64,000 bases of DNA from the NCBI RefSeq assembly GCF_022539315.1, contig NC_066313.1, positions 24,651,059 through 24,715,058 of the forward strand. The letters run 5' to 3'. The position numbers were made by a program, and so were the translations under genes. The stretch comes from Serinus canaria (Eukaryota; Chordata; Aves; Passeriformes; Fringillidae). Positions 36,001-49,477 of this stretch are shown one piece after another. The notes below the pieces were generated by a model. The model did no database searches. It was not told where the DNA came from and saw only the letters and a program-made list of their open reading frames with translations. Every line of letters starts with the position of its first letter. Within the stretch, counting starts at the first letter, position 1.

Positions 36001-38002
36001 GAGTATGAATTTCTGAATCAGGATATATCCATGACAAAAAGCCAGACAAGACAATACACAATAATGGTGCAAACTACATGCCTCCCTCAGGACAAACAAC
36101 ACAAGCTGCTTTCCTAATGGCCATCCAACACTGGGAAGATGAGAGCAGGAGCTAGAGCTGGCAGAGAAATGAGTCGAGAACAGAAGAGCGACCAACCAGA
36201 TCTACTGGATGGCTCACTGGCCTAGAGAGAAATCTCTGAGCTTCCTATTTTCACTGCATGCACCTCCTACACTAAGGATCTAGCCACTGCTGCCTACTCC
36301 ACTCTTGTGAAGCCCTACCACAGGCAGACAAAACTGCTATTTCTAATAACAAAACCTACTCAAAACCAGAGACAGCTCATAACTACAACAAAGGAAATTC
36401 CCAGCCTGTTGCGAATCCTAACAGCAGTAACTGATAATCATTATATGATGACTGGTGCCCTTTTTGAAATGAGCTTGGCAGGCCTCAGGCAAGGACTACA
36501 GAGATACCAACATCACAAAACTCCTCATAATTGGCATTAATTGCTTCTTTGTTGACAACACACAAGATCTGCCAGGGACTGAATGAATGGTAGTTACTAA
36601 ATTAATCTCTAGTGATGGCCCTTCAGCACATTACTAGGCTGGTGCAAAACATTCACAGAGACTATCAGCGCAAAATTGGGCTCAAGGCTCTGGTAATTGC
36701 CCTTTTTATGCAGTAACTTCTTTTTCCTTCTTTTTTAAAGTTCAATAAAGAAACCAAATGGTTCCCATTTTAAACGAACAGATTGTATGTTTTACATGAG
36801 GACTCATCTGAACACTCCTGCAAAGAAATAATGGTGATGTTCATGCCTCTCTGAAGGTGGAGGATATAACAGGGATGTAACTTGCAAATCAGAACGTCAC
36901 TCCCTTCTTCCGAACTTCTTCACTGCCATTTAATCCAGTGCTGCCAAAGCCCATGAGATAGTGCACAGAAAATTATAGATGCAGCTCAACATGTATCTCC
37001 TGCATGTTTATTTTAAACTTCAGCCTAAGTCTATGGGAGTAAATTTCCATCCTGAGTCTTCATAGACTTTTGGCTACATGCCCTAATAGCTAAGGCTAAA
37101 TAAGACCTGACATCAATTAGAGCATGAGAAGGGCCAGCTCAGCCTCCAAAAAAGTGTCAGCATGTTGCCCGTTTGTGATCTCTCTGTGCTTCCATTTTTG
37201 CCTTGACTCCTCTGAATACTAAGCCACCTTAAGAAGGAAAAACTAAAGGACACAACCACAGGTGCAATTACTTAACAAAAATTGTATTTACTTTGATTTG
37301 ATGCAGAAACAGATCACTTCAGTAACTTTTCATCCTCTTTTGGACAAAGCTATGGATCAATCAGTCTATTCAACACTCTAAAGTATCCATACAAGAAAAA
37401 CTGACAGTTACGAAATGCCCAAAGATCTAACCAGAAACAGAGAGGGATAAAAAAGCAGGAATTAGGAACTCATTTCAGGTTTTACACAACTGAATAATTT
37501 TACTTGGCAGCTACTGATTTAAGAAGTTAGGTCATTCTATAAAACATCAGGGAATACTCTTAGCAAAGGAGTCAGAGGAATTATTTCCTCTATTCATGTT
37601 TGCCCTGCCTTGGAACATGGCTTGAAAGGTTCTCAGCAGAATTAGGCTAGAAAGGACAGGTGACAAGACCATCCTCCCCTGCAAAAGTAAATCAAGACCT
37701 ACATTTTTGTATCATGCTAAATGCAAAGCAGTTCCTGAAATTAAAGAAATGTAGCAAAAATCAACCCTGAAATATATGCCTTCCTAATACTCTCTCATCT
37801 GCAGTGGAAAGCTGATAGGCAAACCATGCATCTTGTTCAAGATCTTATCCTAAGGCATAATACCAAAGCTATCAAACAGTGGAGCTGGCTAGTCCTAAAA
37901 TCCTACTAATTTTCTCTACGAATTACCCAGAAAACTAAAAATCACAGAAATACAGCACAGAAAAGTCTTGTGACTACTTTCAGAAGAAGAAGCTTTCATA
38001 TA

Positions 38003-38051
38003 CCATTATTTGGTTGTATTTTGCTTTCAACCCATTATTTGGTTGTATTTT
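38003..38051. repeat. short tandem duplication, period 29
   Basis: CCATTATTTGGTTGTATTTT occurs at 38003-38022 and again at 38032-38051, separated by a 9-base segment, giving a 29-bp period. Confidence 0.93.
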
Positions 38052-38420
38052 CTTTCCCTCTGGCTCATTCCACCAGATATAATTACACATTTTAGAAAAC
38101 TGAAAAGCATTACAGCTATGAAAGTCAGTGCACTGTTATCAGATATCTTATACAGCCTCAAAAGAAGGAAAAATCAGAATCTACTCTGACAAATTCATTA
38201 AGGAAGAGGCTTTTGAAAAAACTGGTTATCCAACAGGTCTGACAAATGTCTATAAACTTTCAAAAAGAAGGAATCGAGGAGGAAAGAGCTTATAGAAGCA
38301 ACTTGAATGCCAAGACTGTCAACTGTCATCTTACTATAAATTACATATCTCCTCTGAGCACTATTAGACCAGAAATTATTAGTCAAACCTAATCAATACT
38401 TAGTACTCAGAAGAACTTTT

Positions 38421-38482
38421 TATATCTATATATACACATAAAGGTATAAATATGTGTGCCTGTGTGTATATATAGACACACA
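38421..38482. repeat. degenerate AT/GT microsatellite cluster
   Basis: Interrupted TATA, ACACATA and TGTGTGTATATATA stretches run over about 60 bp. The mixture of AT and GT dinucleotides suggests a decayed microsatellite. Confidence 0.85.
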
Positions 38483-39065
38483 AACACTTTATTGCTATAT
38501 AAAGGCAATATAAATTCAACGATGCTCAGGCAAGAGTGAGTCACCCAGTCACAGAAAAGAAGAAATCAGTCAAAGCCGTCTTTGATACATGATTTTCATG
38601 CTGCTAAGGCTTGATGGCTTTTGTCAAAAGAAGGAAAGAAGTTTAAGCAAACAGGAGAGATAAAAAGGAGAGTTCATTACAAGAAAAAAGAAAAGATAGG
38701 GGGCTCAAACCCTTCAACCAGTTCCACATAGCCTGCAGAAACAGCTAATGAAGAGCTCCAAATCTCTACAAACTAGCACTACAAGTTGGACACAGCTAAG
38801 GAATGGTCTTAATAGCAAGTGGTTTTTAAACTTGTTTTTCTATTTGATACTTTTCCAGTTTTCCAATCAAGAATGAAACCTCCTGTGTTGCTAGAATGAA
38901 GCCAGTTTTAAGGTTCCCCAGTGTCTAAAAATGCCTAGCAATTGAAATACACTAAAGTGATTGTTAGGCTCATGGCTTTCAAAGAGTGCCAGTCTGACTA
39001 GATATGGAGAAATCCTTTGAGGTATCTCTAAATCAAGACATTTAACCTTCTTGAACATGTGGAAA

Positions 39066-39144
39066 CACCCCCGCCACCAAAAAAAACAAAAACCCAGAAA
39101 AAAACAAACAAAAAAAACCCCAAAAAAACCCCAACCCAAGAAAA

Positions 39145-39177
<33 letters not shown>

Positions 39178-39237
39178 AAATACCCTCACACAATAAATAA
39201 AAAAACCAAATCAGCAAACAAAAAAACCCAAACCCAT
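39066..39237. repeat. A/C-rich low-complexity tract with (CAA)9
   Basis: Almost pure A and C on the plus strand. It includes nine perfect CAA units at 39151-39177, flanked by runs such as AAAAAAACCCC. On the GSK3B sense strand it is U/G-rich. The minus-strand open frame across it is a product of the composition. Confidence 0.93.
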
Positions 39238-39972
39238 CCAGAAAGAGAAGTTTCTGGGCTTAGGGATGCTGGTGTCAAGCCCCAGAGAAGAAGGGAGAAG
39301 TCCAAGCAACATGAACCGATGGAGTAAACGCAGTGGCATTAAAACCTTTATGCAAAAGAATGCTTGATATATAAGTATCACAATTTAATTAATGAGATCA
39401 GCAGTACATGAGTTGCCTCTGAGACTTTCCCATAACTGCTAGACTTGAGTTAATTATCACAAACACAGATTAATGGCAGAGGACCATCAAGTTCTTCACA
39501 AAGACTGTCAACAATTGCAAGCCCAACTCATCACTACACCACCACATTTTCTGCTATACAATTCTTGGATTTTTATATTACTCTTCCCTTGGACTTGCCT
39601 TCAATAATCAGTTTATATAAACCTGTGGGGACATACCATCTATATCTGCAACTGCTTCCTAAACATCCTTCCTGGTTACCAGATGGGACATTACACTTTT
39701 CTCCTTCTCCACCCCACAAACAGACAGTTTGATTATGAGGGAAATGATGCTATTGCTTCCAAAAACTGACAAAAGCATGATAAGAAATATTCTCCTTCCT
39801 TCTCACATCAACTTGAGAACACTAAGCTTCTATCTAGAGCTTTTCCCAAACAAACTCAAGCCCCTTTCCTCCTAGCAGAGGAGCAGTCTGCTACAAGGCA
39901 AGAACAGCAACCTGCTATACCCCATAGACCAAGGAGGAAAAGCTGTGGCAAGCTCCTGCGCTAACACTCAGC

Positions 39973-40536
39973 TTGTGTTTGCTACAGTTTCTTCTGCAGG
40001 TGTTTCCTGAGAGCTGCAAGAATAGGCAGGAGTCACGCACACAATCACAGAGTTATCTTCACATGCTGCCACCTACATGGAAGTACTTGCAAGCCAATTA
40101 TGTGTCATTTTGTACTGAACTGCAAGAGACCTTGCAACCTGAACGGCAGCATTACACTGCTGATGTTCTGCCGGGTGTGTGCTGGCCCCGGGGACTGATT
40201 CCCATTTGTCCTATTTTGCAACAGGGCAGCAGTGGAAATCTCAAAGGTACAGAGCAGAGGCATGAAGACCAAGGAGCAAAAAGTAACGTGAAAGAAAACT
40301 TCTCACTGAAGCATAAAGATTCATTGGCCATGGATAGAAACATTTTTAAAAGCTACATCAGTGCTGCCAAAAATCAGCCACAAGGATATGAAACAGCAGA
40401 ATGGAAAATCCAGTCTCAAGCTCAACTTCATTTAAAGATTTCCAAAAGAGTTTTTCTCAAGTTACTGTTACACAAAAGCTCCTCGGACAGTGTTCTGAAC
40501 AGTTTTAACATTCCACTCTTTGCAGGAGGTTTTTGA
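39973..40536 (+). other. orphan 187-codon open frame (doubtful)
   Basis: The longest ATG-to-stop frame in the window, antisense to GSK3B within intron 3, beginning MCLLQFLLQVFPESCKNRQE. I recognise no domain, signal peptide or family. Composition is Ser/Gln/Lys/Leu-rich, with no repeats or transmembrane segment beyond a mildly hydrophobic start. No CpG-rich promoter is seen upstream and no clear AATAAA polyadenylation signal downstream. From the base composition I would expect a frame this long by chance in a modest fraction of windows of this size, so it is more likely chance, or part of a noncoding transcript, than a gene. Confidence 0.12.
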
Positions 40537-41190
40537 AAGCCCTTAGATAAGGCAGTTGTCTCATCTGTCCAGGAAATTCTACTTCACTTCAATTAAGTTA
40601 CAAGCTGTTTTAAAAATCTCAACCAAACCACCAACAAAATATTCCAAACCCAAGCCCTCCTTCACAGCATTTTCCTTTTTGTACTCATGCTACTTGAAGA
40701 ATTTTTGTTTACGAACAAAATACAGCTTAAAAAACAACACTACACTACCAACAAAACATACATAGCTGAAAATTGTTAGCACCATCCAAGAGCAAGGAAG
40801 GAAAGGGGAGCTTGTTAAAAAAAAAATTTAAAACCCTAAATTATATTTCTTCTTGAATGCTGTAGTTTTGCAGGCTCCCTACAGGCACAGGCAAGGTACA
40901 GGGCCAGGTCCCCCACAAAACACCTCTCAGGTAACAGCAGATCTCCTCCATTTATCCCCTGTGCACAGCACAAGACAAAAACAACTCATCCTGGAGACCT
41001 CAGCTCCTTTTCTGGCTCCAAAGACCATGAAAGGGTGGGCTGCCTCTCCCAGTCTGCTGACTCACTTCATGAACCTGCAGTTAACAGCCTGCCAGTAGTT
41101 ATCAGCTCTCATATACAGCCCTTTATAGCACTGTGGACAAGTGTATCAGCATCTGAAGACAGCTAAGGGTGCAATCTGCCTTAAAAAATG

Positions 41191-41208
41191 AAAAAAAAAA
41201 AAAAAAAA
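41191..41208. repeat. poly(A) run, 18 nt
   Basis: Eighteen uninterrupted A after TTAAAAAATG. No adjoining retroposed sequence was identified. Confidence 0.93.
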
Positions 41209-41948
41209 GGCAGCATTTAAATAAATTATCTAAAAATTACATAAATATTTGATATATAGAAAGATCAGAGAAAATTCAGAAGGTGATCTAGCACATTTCC
41301 CAACCTCACAGCTTTCATTAACTCCCACACAGACCACAATGACTTTGCTTTTACTGGATGATCCTGCTTTAAGGATACGGTTGGATCAGATGTCATCTTG
41401 AAGTCCATTTCATCCTGAATTCTCCTATGATTTGTAAAATGCTGATGCATACTTAGATAAGGAATACATTATAATTTCACATTAAAACTAAACCTTGTAA
41501 CCCCTTCTTAAACAAACCAAGGAATTTTTAAACCTGGACTGAACGAAAACAAATGCCAGTATTTACTTCTTGAGAGTCATTAAATCCAGCTATTTGCTCT
41601 TTCTTCTGGAGCACAAACATTCTGACAAATGACACAATCATATGATCATACATTATTCTTTCCTCAGGCTTTGAAACTCAGCCTGCACCTGGAACAGATG
41701 CACAAGGAAGGGGGACAGAAGCATACAAAGATGGGCTCTAGGAAAAGTTGCATAAATGCTTTAAATCTAAAATGCTTAACACTGAATCCTAGAAAACACA
41801 TATCTGCACATATAAAAAGGTAGTGCTAGAACACACAAAGCCCAGCTGTGATCCACTAGATTAAGAAAGAGGCAGTGCATATGCAAATCTACTGCAGCCT
41901 TGTTGTATTTTTGGCATAACACTACTCCTTATGGACCACACACTTCTA

Positions 41949-42218
<270 letters not shown>

Positions 42219-45200
42219 TTAGAAAAACTGTCTGTGGAAAAGGTAAGGTACCATTGCGAGCACTTTAACATACAGACACAGAAGATGAAAAACCAAAGAA
42301 CAACTAAGTTGGAAATGCAACAGCTTTCACATGTTTATCAGTATTTATTGCAATTGCTTTATTATTAAGAATATTGGCACCTGTGACTACATTTTCTTTC
42401 TAAACTAAACATCCAAAAATCCATCACGTAATTCAAGAATTACCTACTTGCATTATCAAAGTGTCAGTGGTAAAAGGCAAGAAGACATTAATTTTTCTTT
42501 TTTTCCCCCTAATCTTATAATAATACAATATATCAACTAGAAGGATAGGAAGCCTATCCCATCTGAATACTGTAAAAATAATGTAAACATTGTCAAAGCA
42601 AACAACATTTCCACCTATATGCCCACCTTTCTCTACAGTACAAGAGGTTTGTAACAAAAGATCCTTTCCCCTAACATTCTTTTTGCAATACCAACATAAA
42701 GCACCTGAAATTGATCAGGTAACTCAACTTCCATTTCTGCTCAACCAAGGTTAAACCAGTTTAGACCACAGAATAACAGCATTATTTTCCCATTTTACAC
42801 CAAGCTGATAAAGCTGCTAAAATAAAATCAGTTCATAACATGCATGATAAACTGGGAAATTTACTGCAATATCTGTTGCATAAATAATGCCTGAACAAAT
42901 GAAGGATCTTGCAGGTAAAAACAAATTAAGTTTTGAAATGCAGGTAGGAGTAAAAACAAGCGAGTAAAATTAGCACAGCTATGTTTGTCACACTTCATTC
43001 CACAGCTGTTGCTACAATACTTCTTTCCTCTAGTCACATTTACACATCGCTGTTTTTCCCTTCTCAATTAACACGCAATCTGCAGCTACAAAAATAGAAG
43101 GTATTCCATTTTTTACTTTGATTGTGGGATTGCTAATCATATATCCTAAAAGAACAAGAACTAATACACTAGACTAATTCACTGTTCTTTACTAGTATCA
43201 TTAACTCTGGCCAAGTTCAGGAATACTTGGGAAGAGAACTCTTTAGCCACCACACACTTTCACACTTAAATGCACAAAGCTAACACCCCCCTTTGTGCAG
43301 TGCTGCTGTCAAAACAATGATTTCAGATTCTGGGTTATCAGAGCGTCACATACGGTGCCTGTCACTACAATTAATTATTAAGGAACTCTGCAAGAACCAC
43401 TCAGAGCTTCTAATGTCAACATGGCTACAAACTCTGCTTTTAATTCCTGTAAGCCATGTAGCCTTAAAAAAAAGAGGTGCTACATAAAATGCTGTATCAT
43501 TAATCCTACCAACCCTGCCACCCGCTGACTGAAAAAATACTTCAGTATTAGCCAGCGCTTTACAAACATGAGTGACATCTCACAGAGTTATCAGGTGGCA
43601 ATTACCCAGCCAGTGGTTACGGAGAAAGCAAGTCCCTCCCTGAGCCTGCCTGGCCTCTGAACAGATTAAAGCCTAAGACCATTCTGTAGATACAAAGACA
43701 GGCCTATTCTGTATTGCAAGATGAAGAGAGAAAGTAAGAGAAAGCAAGGAGAGAGGCTTTCATGTAGCTCCTGAAATCTTCTGGTGTGAATTTATGGAAA
43801 AGGAGTACAGGCTTCACCACATCACCTCATCAATATGCCTCACATCTCACAGAGTAAAGCATTCTCCTGGAGCTCACATATTCTCCACTTAGTCATTGTT
43901 TATTAAATCAAATTTTTTAAAAAGTCAATTTTGGGAGTCATGGCTGGGATTCCTGTGCTGCATAGCACAACTTGAACTTCAGATCAACAGAATCTCCTCC
44001 TTCTTGTCTTGTTCAAACCACTGCTGGCCATGGAGTATCTCCTTGGACTGTACAACATGGAGCAGATTTCAATTAGTGAGTGAAAGCAAGGATGGGTCTA
44101 GATCCCACTAGTTACAGAATTACCTATTATGACATAAAATTAATTTCTGTTGCCTTTTACAGCATTTTACTACAGGACTAAACCTAACACTGCAGGTTCT
44201 AGCACTTCAATCAAATTCCACCAGCATTTCATAGCCCAATATATGGCAAGTTATTTCTTTTTCCCTTTTTCCTACTGACTGTGAGACGGGAAAAATACTT
44301 TTTATCTCATGGATTTACTGGAAGAAACATAAATACGCTAAGCATTAATGTGCAAATATTATTTTGGCAATATCTCTACTAGCTTCTTAAAATACCCATA
44401 CAAACTCCAAGCAGGTTATTGCTGCGTGTTCTTTAGATAGGGTGTACGTGCTGATTGGATACACTGGAAAAAAGAAATCAGCACAAGTTATTCTAATGCT
44501 AGGCTGAAGTTATATTTATACTCTGGTATCTCGTCCTAGCACAAGCACAGTTTCTGCCTACTGTGACGCCTTCCACTTTGATCCATCTCCTTCGGCTCTC
44601 ATCCTGACCATCTGCTGCAGCTGCACAAAGAGTGTTTCAAGAGGTGCTAATATCAGGGATAAGTCATAAACCAGTTACACAGTAACCTATATCTTGCATC
44701 CAGTGACTAGGCAGAAGGAAACATATCTAAACTGCAATCTTAGCCAAATAGTCACCTCAGCTATCTTAAAACCAAACTGATTTCTAACCACCACTCCCTG
44801 GTGGAGTTGAAACTGGAAATACTTGACCAATTGCAAAGCTCAAATTGGATATGGCAGGGGAACAGCTACTGATGTTCATGTTCATGAATTACTTTTTTCT
44901 CAGATGAATGCTTCAAGTAGTCTCACTTTACCATATACTTCCCTGTATACATCTTAAATAAGTAACAACCTTTTCACATTAAGATGTGGGCTATGAAATA
45001 CCAGTGCAGAATTGCATGGAGAGGAAGAGGAAATATCAGATTATAACCAGGGAACCTTTAGTGAAATAAACAGTGACAGATGTCATGCAGCAAGTGCAAG
45101 ATACAAAATGCATGTCTAAAGACAATGCAAACTAAAAAAATTTCAAAACATGCTGATGAGAAAGGCTGACAGTGCACATTCAAAATACAGGGTAGATTAA

Positions 45201-48200
45201 AACCTAAGGCTCATGCCTATCCTTAACTCATCATTTTTGTCTTACAAGAAACATGGATGCAAAGCCAAAGACTTGAAGAGAAGGAAGTTGTTACACTTTC
45301 CTGTTCCCCTACCCTTTCAACATGAAGGAGAGGGCTGAGTTTTCTAACTGAAGGAGTGTACCAGGCCTGGTAAGAACTGCAGAAAGCAATACCCTTCAGC
45401 ACCAGCCTTGCCACAGCAGAGGACCCTGCAGACATCTGCTGCCACCAAAACGCGCAGCTGCGGCACACATTTCTTTGAGGAGCCGCAAACCAATGGGACT
45501 ATGAACGGATTACTCAGCAAACTTTCTGCAGTTCAGTTTCTTTATCTAAAATAGATTTCTTTATCCAGAAGGTAAAGGCTGCTGATGTAGACTGCTCTAT
45601 GATCTGTGCATTTAAGCCCTTCACTAACTATTGAAACAAATACCATCTGACAAAACCCTGTTCATCACTTATGAAGACAACTTTCCTAGACCAGACTGCC
45701 TCTTATCTGTTCATTATATCGAAGAAAACTGGTTGCTCATCAAGGTTAAAGATTTGGTTAAAGATTGCCAAAACATCAGATTTATAACTTCAAAGCACAG
45801 CCAATAAAGTTCATGCAGGAAGATTCACGCCTTCTCTCCGAAGGTACATTCCCAATCCCTCAGAGCTGTGCTAATGCTGCATGTGATATGATACCACCAA
45901 AGCAAGGTCATTTCTGCCTGTATTACTACTGTTATCTGCTATTACAAAAGAGGATAACCATCACTCCCGGCCACATACACTCCCCTTCCTCCCCATCCTG
46001 GGATTTCCAGAGCTAAACCAGTTTGCATTCATCACTCTTAGTCTGAATCTTTAGCTTCTCCCTGTCTCACACTTCCCCAGCTCCTTCTCCCCCCCCCTTC
46101 CTTCAGCAGGAGATAAAATGACTGGCTCATCAGAGATGAGGCTTTATGGACTTGCAAGTTCCTGAACTGCACTAGAGCAAATGATGGTGAAAGGCTTTGT
46201 ACAGCTCATGTCAGCATGACATTGTCAATATGCACCCAGTGAAGTGGAGAAATATAACCTGGATCTAGTTCAGAACAGAGTGCCTCAGTTTCCTTGGCTG
46301 AAGGGCATGCAGGGTTTTGATTCTTGTTTTTCTTCTGAATCACCTTTTTAAATTATTAGCAAGGTTCTTTGAGGACTATGTTCAGAGCAGATGAAATGGG
46401 AGAAATTAGGAATTTATATTTTTCCTTTCTGTCACACCAAGGACATGACCTGGTTATTTTAAACAGATGAAATTATGCATGTCTTGAACTTTTAGAGAAG
46501 ATATAGTTTAGATAGAAAGGCAGGATAAGCTACCAGTATAATTCAACAAGTACCTTCAGCATCACACTTCTAGCTTAAATCAAATAGGAACAGCAACTAA
46601 GGTTAATGCTTATTTTTGCACTTTTTAAAGTAACTGTTATTATTCTTGGTGTAATACCTTCAAATGATGAAGCTCAATACCTTGTGTTCTTCTGTCAGAT
46701 TGAAAAAATAGAAAATGGAGCAGAACTGCATGAACTGTGGCATTACAGATAGATAGAAGTAGCACAGGTAGATCCAAATTTCGCAGTATACACACTATTC
46801 CTGCTCTTGTATGTGTCATGATTACTGTGTCTTCCTTTTCTCTGCTTCCAACATAATCTTCTGCATTTAACCACATTTCTTATCCTTCATAAAGGTTTTT
46901 CCACAATGAAGAGGAGGAAGAGAAAGATATGGGCAAACTGGGGAAGAAACCAGCTTCCAGCAGGAGGCATGAAGACAGTGATGAGCCAGCAGGTCTTGCT
47001 TCTTCCCCCCCTGCTTCTTCCCACTTCTACAGCCAGAATGACTCATCACATTCACTCACTCACCTACTGCACTGCTGAGCCTGCCCTGATAATAAGCTGA
47101 AACATTGACAGATTTGAAGCATTTTTCATCTAGCAGCAAAAAACTCTTTATTCTGAACCCCTCCCACCACAAGAAAAAGCCTGGACTCCAAGCACAGGGA
47201 AGCAGACACATGCTGAGAGGATTTTCAGTGTGATCCTAGACAACTTCGCTTGATGCCTTGCAGGAACAGCTGCTTGCACAACAATGAAGCCATCCCTCCT
47301 AAACCAAGCTTTGCAAAACTTAGCAAATGAGAAAGACTCAAGACCACAGAGGATGCCATTGAAATAGCACCTTGCACGTTACCAAGGGCTAACCCGGAAT
47401 CACAAACCCCAGCATATTTAGCACATTTTCACTAATACTGTTACTAAAGCTCCAATCCTAGTATACGTCTGGTTTGTCCTAAGCTTAGCAGTCACAAAAT
47501 CCAAGCTGTACCTCATCTTCTCTAAAACCTCCTGAAGTTGCCTGACCCACTCCTCCAAAGACAGATTTCAAATCCATCAATCACAAAAGTGCTTTTAACA
47601 CTGTCCTGCTGTCAGCACAAGTACTACAGAAACAACTCTCACTGAACTGACATTACCAGATATTATGATAATTCAGGCATTTTACAGAATAAAGGCCAAT
47701 TCCTACATCCATCTTGCCCCAATATATCACAAACACTTCAGTGCTTGGACGCAAAAGTAGTGCAAAAGTGTAACTACAGAAGCCCGGGCTGGGAATCTGT
47801 CCATGCTGGTCATCAATAGCTACCCACCCACTTCAAGTCTATTTTTTAGGCAAGCAATTTAACGCAGATATAAATGTCAACAGGGATCACAGTTTTCCTC
47901 ATTTACATTTGAGGTGTGGATTAGGACAAAGCCTCAGTCTCCCCTCCTGTCAGTCACAGCATATTTACAGCACCAGCAGATCTAATTTGGGGTGATCTCC
48001 ATTTTTAGCACACCTATTAATCTCAAACTCACGCAATCATGACCTTTAATCCAAAAATAGGGGACAATGCCAACAAATACTATCTATTAAATATCTGCAT
48101 CTATGACATACCAAGAGCTGTAATGACACAACACCCACCACCCAGTTCCTGCTGTCGCATCGATGACTGGTAAATACTTGGAGCCCAGCAGGTCAGAAAG

Positions 48201-48549
48201 TCCACATACCCTGTCCTGCTGCAACCTCTACCAATGTGTAACATATGCACAGAAGCAGTTTTGAGTGTTAGCAACTGTAGAAACACTTTAAATTTATGAC
48301 CCAAGAAGTCCCAGAAACATAGATCAAATACTAATTTATATATTGCAGATGTTCTCAGATTCCCTAACGAAAACAAAAAACAAAGAAACAAAACTAAGAA
48401 AAACAAACAAAAAATTGGTGACAGCCATCAGCAGTTTACAGTTCAAATATAGAATTGCTGCTTTAAATACCCTCACCCTCCACCCCTTCCTTATATCTTT
48501 TCCTGCTTGCCATTCACAGGAGTCCCAAAGGGAAAACCCAGAGGCTAAG

Positions 48550-49070
48550 TACCTATACAACATGAGAATAACGAGTGCATGTGCACTGTGCCACACAAGG
48601 GGCATGAGCAGAGGAAGCTGCCAGGGGGTCCAAGATACAAAATGCTTGTGTATGCACTTCCGTGCAACTCAGCTCATTGCGGCTGCATTATACTCTACAT
48701 AACCAGAAGGAACCAAAGGCTCCAAACCCAGCCACATCTTGCTATCAAGATCCACAACGGTGCCGTGCTTTTCGCTGTTTTTCACCCTGCAAACTCTGAT
48801 AATTACGACCCCAAAGCAGCAAACGATAGAGGTGCAGCATGGCTGCACTGCAAAGCGTTCCTGATACGCTGACCTGCAAACACCCAGAACGAGTCACAGG
48901 CACAAAACGCTTGCATCAGCTGTATTCTGTCCAAAATTTATTACTGAGCACAGCGACCTTCAGCCTTGGCAGGGGTACAGAGCAGGGCAAAAAGTGTCAG
49001 CTCTGAATGCGGCAGCAGCAGGCGGGACCGGCCTGAAGAAGCCGGTGGGCAGAGTGTTCTGGGCTGGAGC
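48550..49070. other. CpG-enriched patch in intron 2
   Basis: By eye about 17 CpG dinucleotides occur in roughly 520 bp, including ACGGTGCCGTGC and GGCGGGACCGGCC, whereas flanking intron has long stretches without any. A 6-bp inverted repeat, ACCGGC and GCCGGT, lies near 49027-49046. It is not dense enough to call a CpG island with confidence. It could be an unmethylated regulatory element or a young insertion. Confidence 0.4.
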
Positions 49071-49250
49071 TGGAGCCAGGCCAGGGCAAGCTGAAGGCCC
49101 AGGCTTCAGGCAAGCATAGGTGGGGCCACCAGCACACTCCCAACCTGCAAATCCATGATTATTAACAGCTTGACTGAAATTAAAGAGCGAACAGGGGCTG
49201 TAGGAGTCTAAAACATGCTTTCAACTAAAAAATAATGAGGATAATGAGTG

Positions 49251-49317
49251 AAACAAAAAAACCCAAACAAACAAAAACAAAACAAAACCACAAAACAAAA
49301 CAAAAAAAAAAAAAAAA
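49251..49317. repeat. A/C-rich low-complexity tract
   Basis: Built from AAACA and AAAAC-like units ending in a 16-nt A run on the plus strand. It ends about 45 bp before the 60-bp tandem duplication. Confidence 0.93.
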
Positions 49318-49361
49318 TCACACAGCCACCACAAAGGTGGGCAAGTTTTCATTAGCCCCTC

Positions 49362-49477
49362 CAGAACTAGACAGATTTGAATCACAACCAGTGAGCTGAC
49401 AGTCGTGCTGGATGAAATCTTCAGAACTAGACAGATTTGAATCACAACCAGTGAGCTGACAGTCGTGCTGGATGAAA
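49362..49477. repeat. 60-bp tandem duplication
   Basis: The 56 bases at 49362-49417 recur without change at 49422-49477, giving a 60-bp period. The shared block starts CAGAACTAGACAGATTTGAA and ends GTCGTGCTGGATGAAA. Perfect identity implies a recent event or sequence exchange. No function is evident. Confidence 0.96.

Noticed and set aside
38891..39217. 108-codon minus-strand frame rich in Val, Phe and Gly
   Set aside because: It is the reverse complement of the CAA and A/C-rich tract, not a membrane protein.
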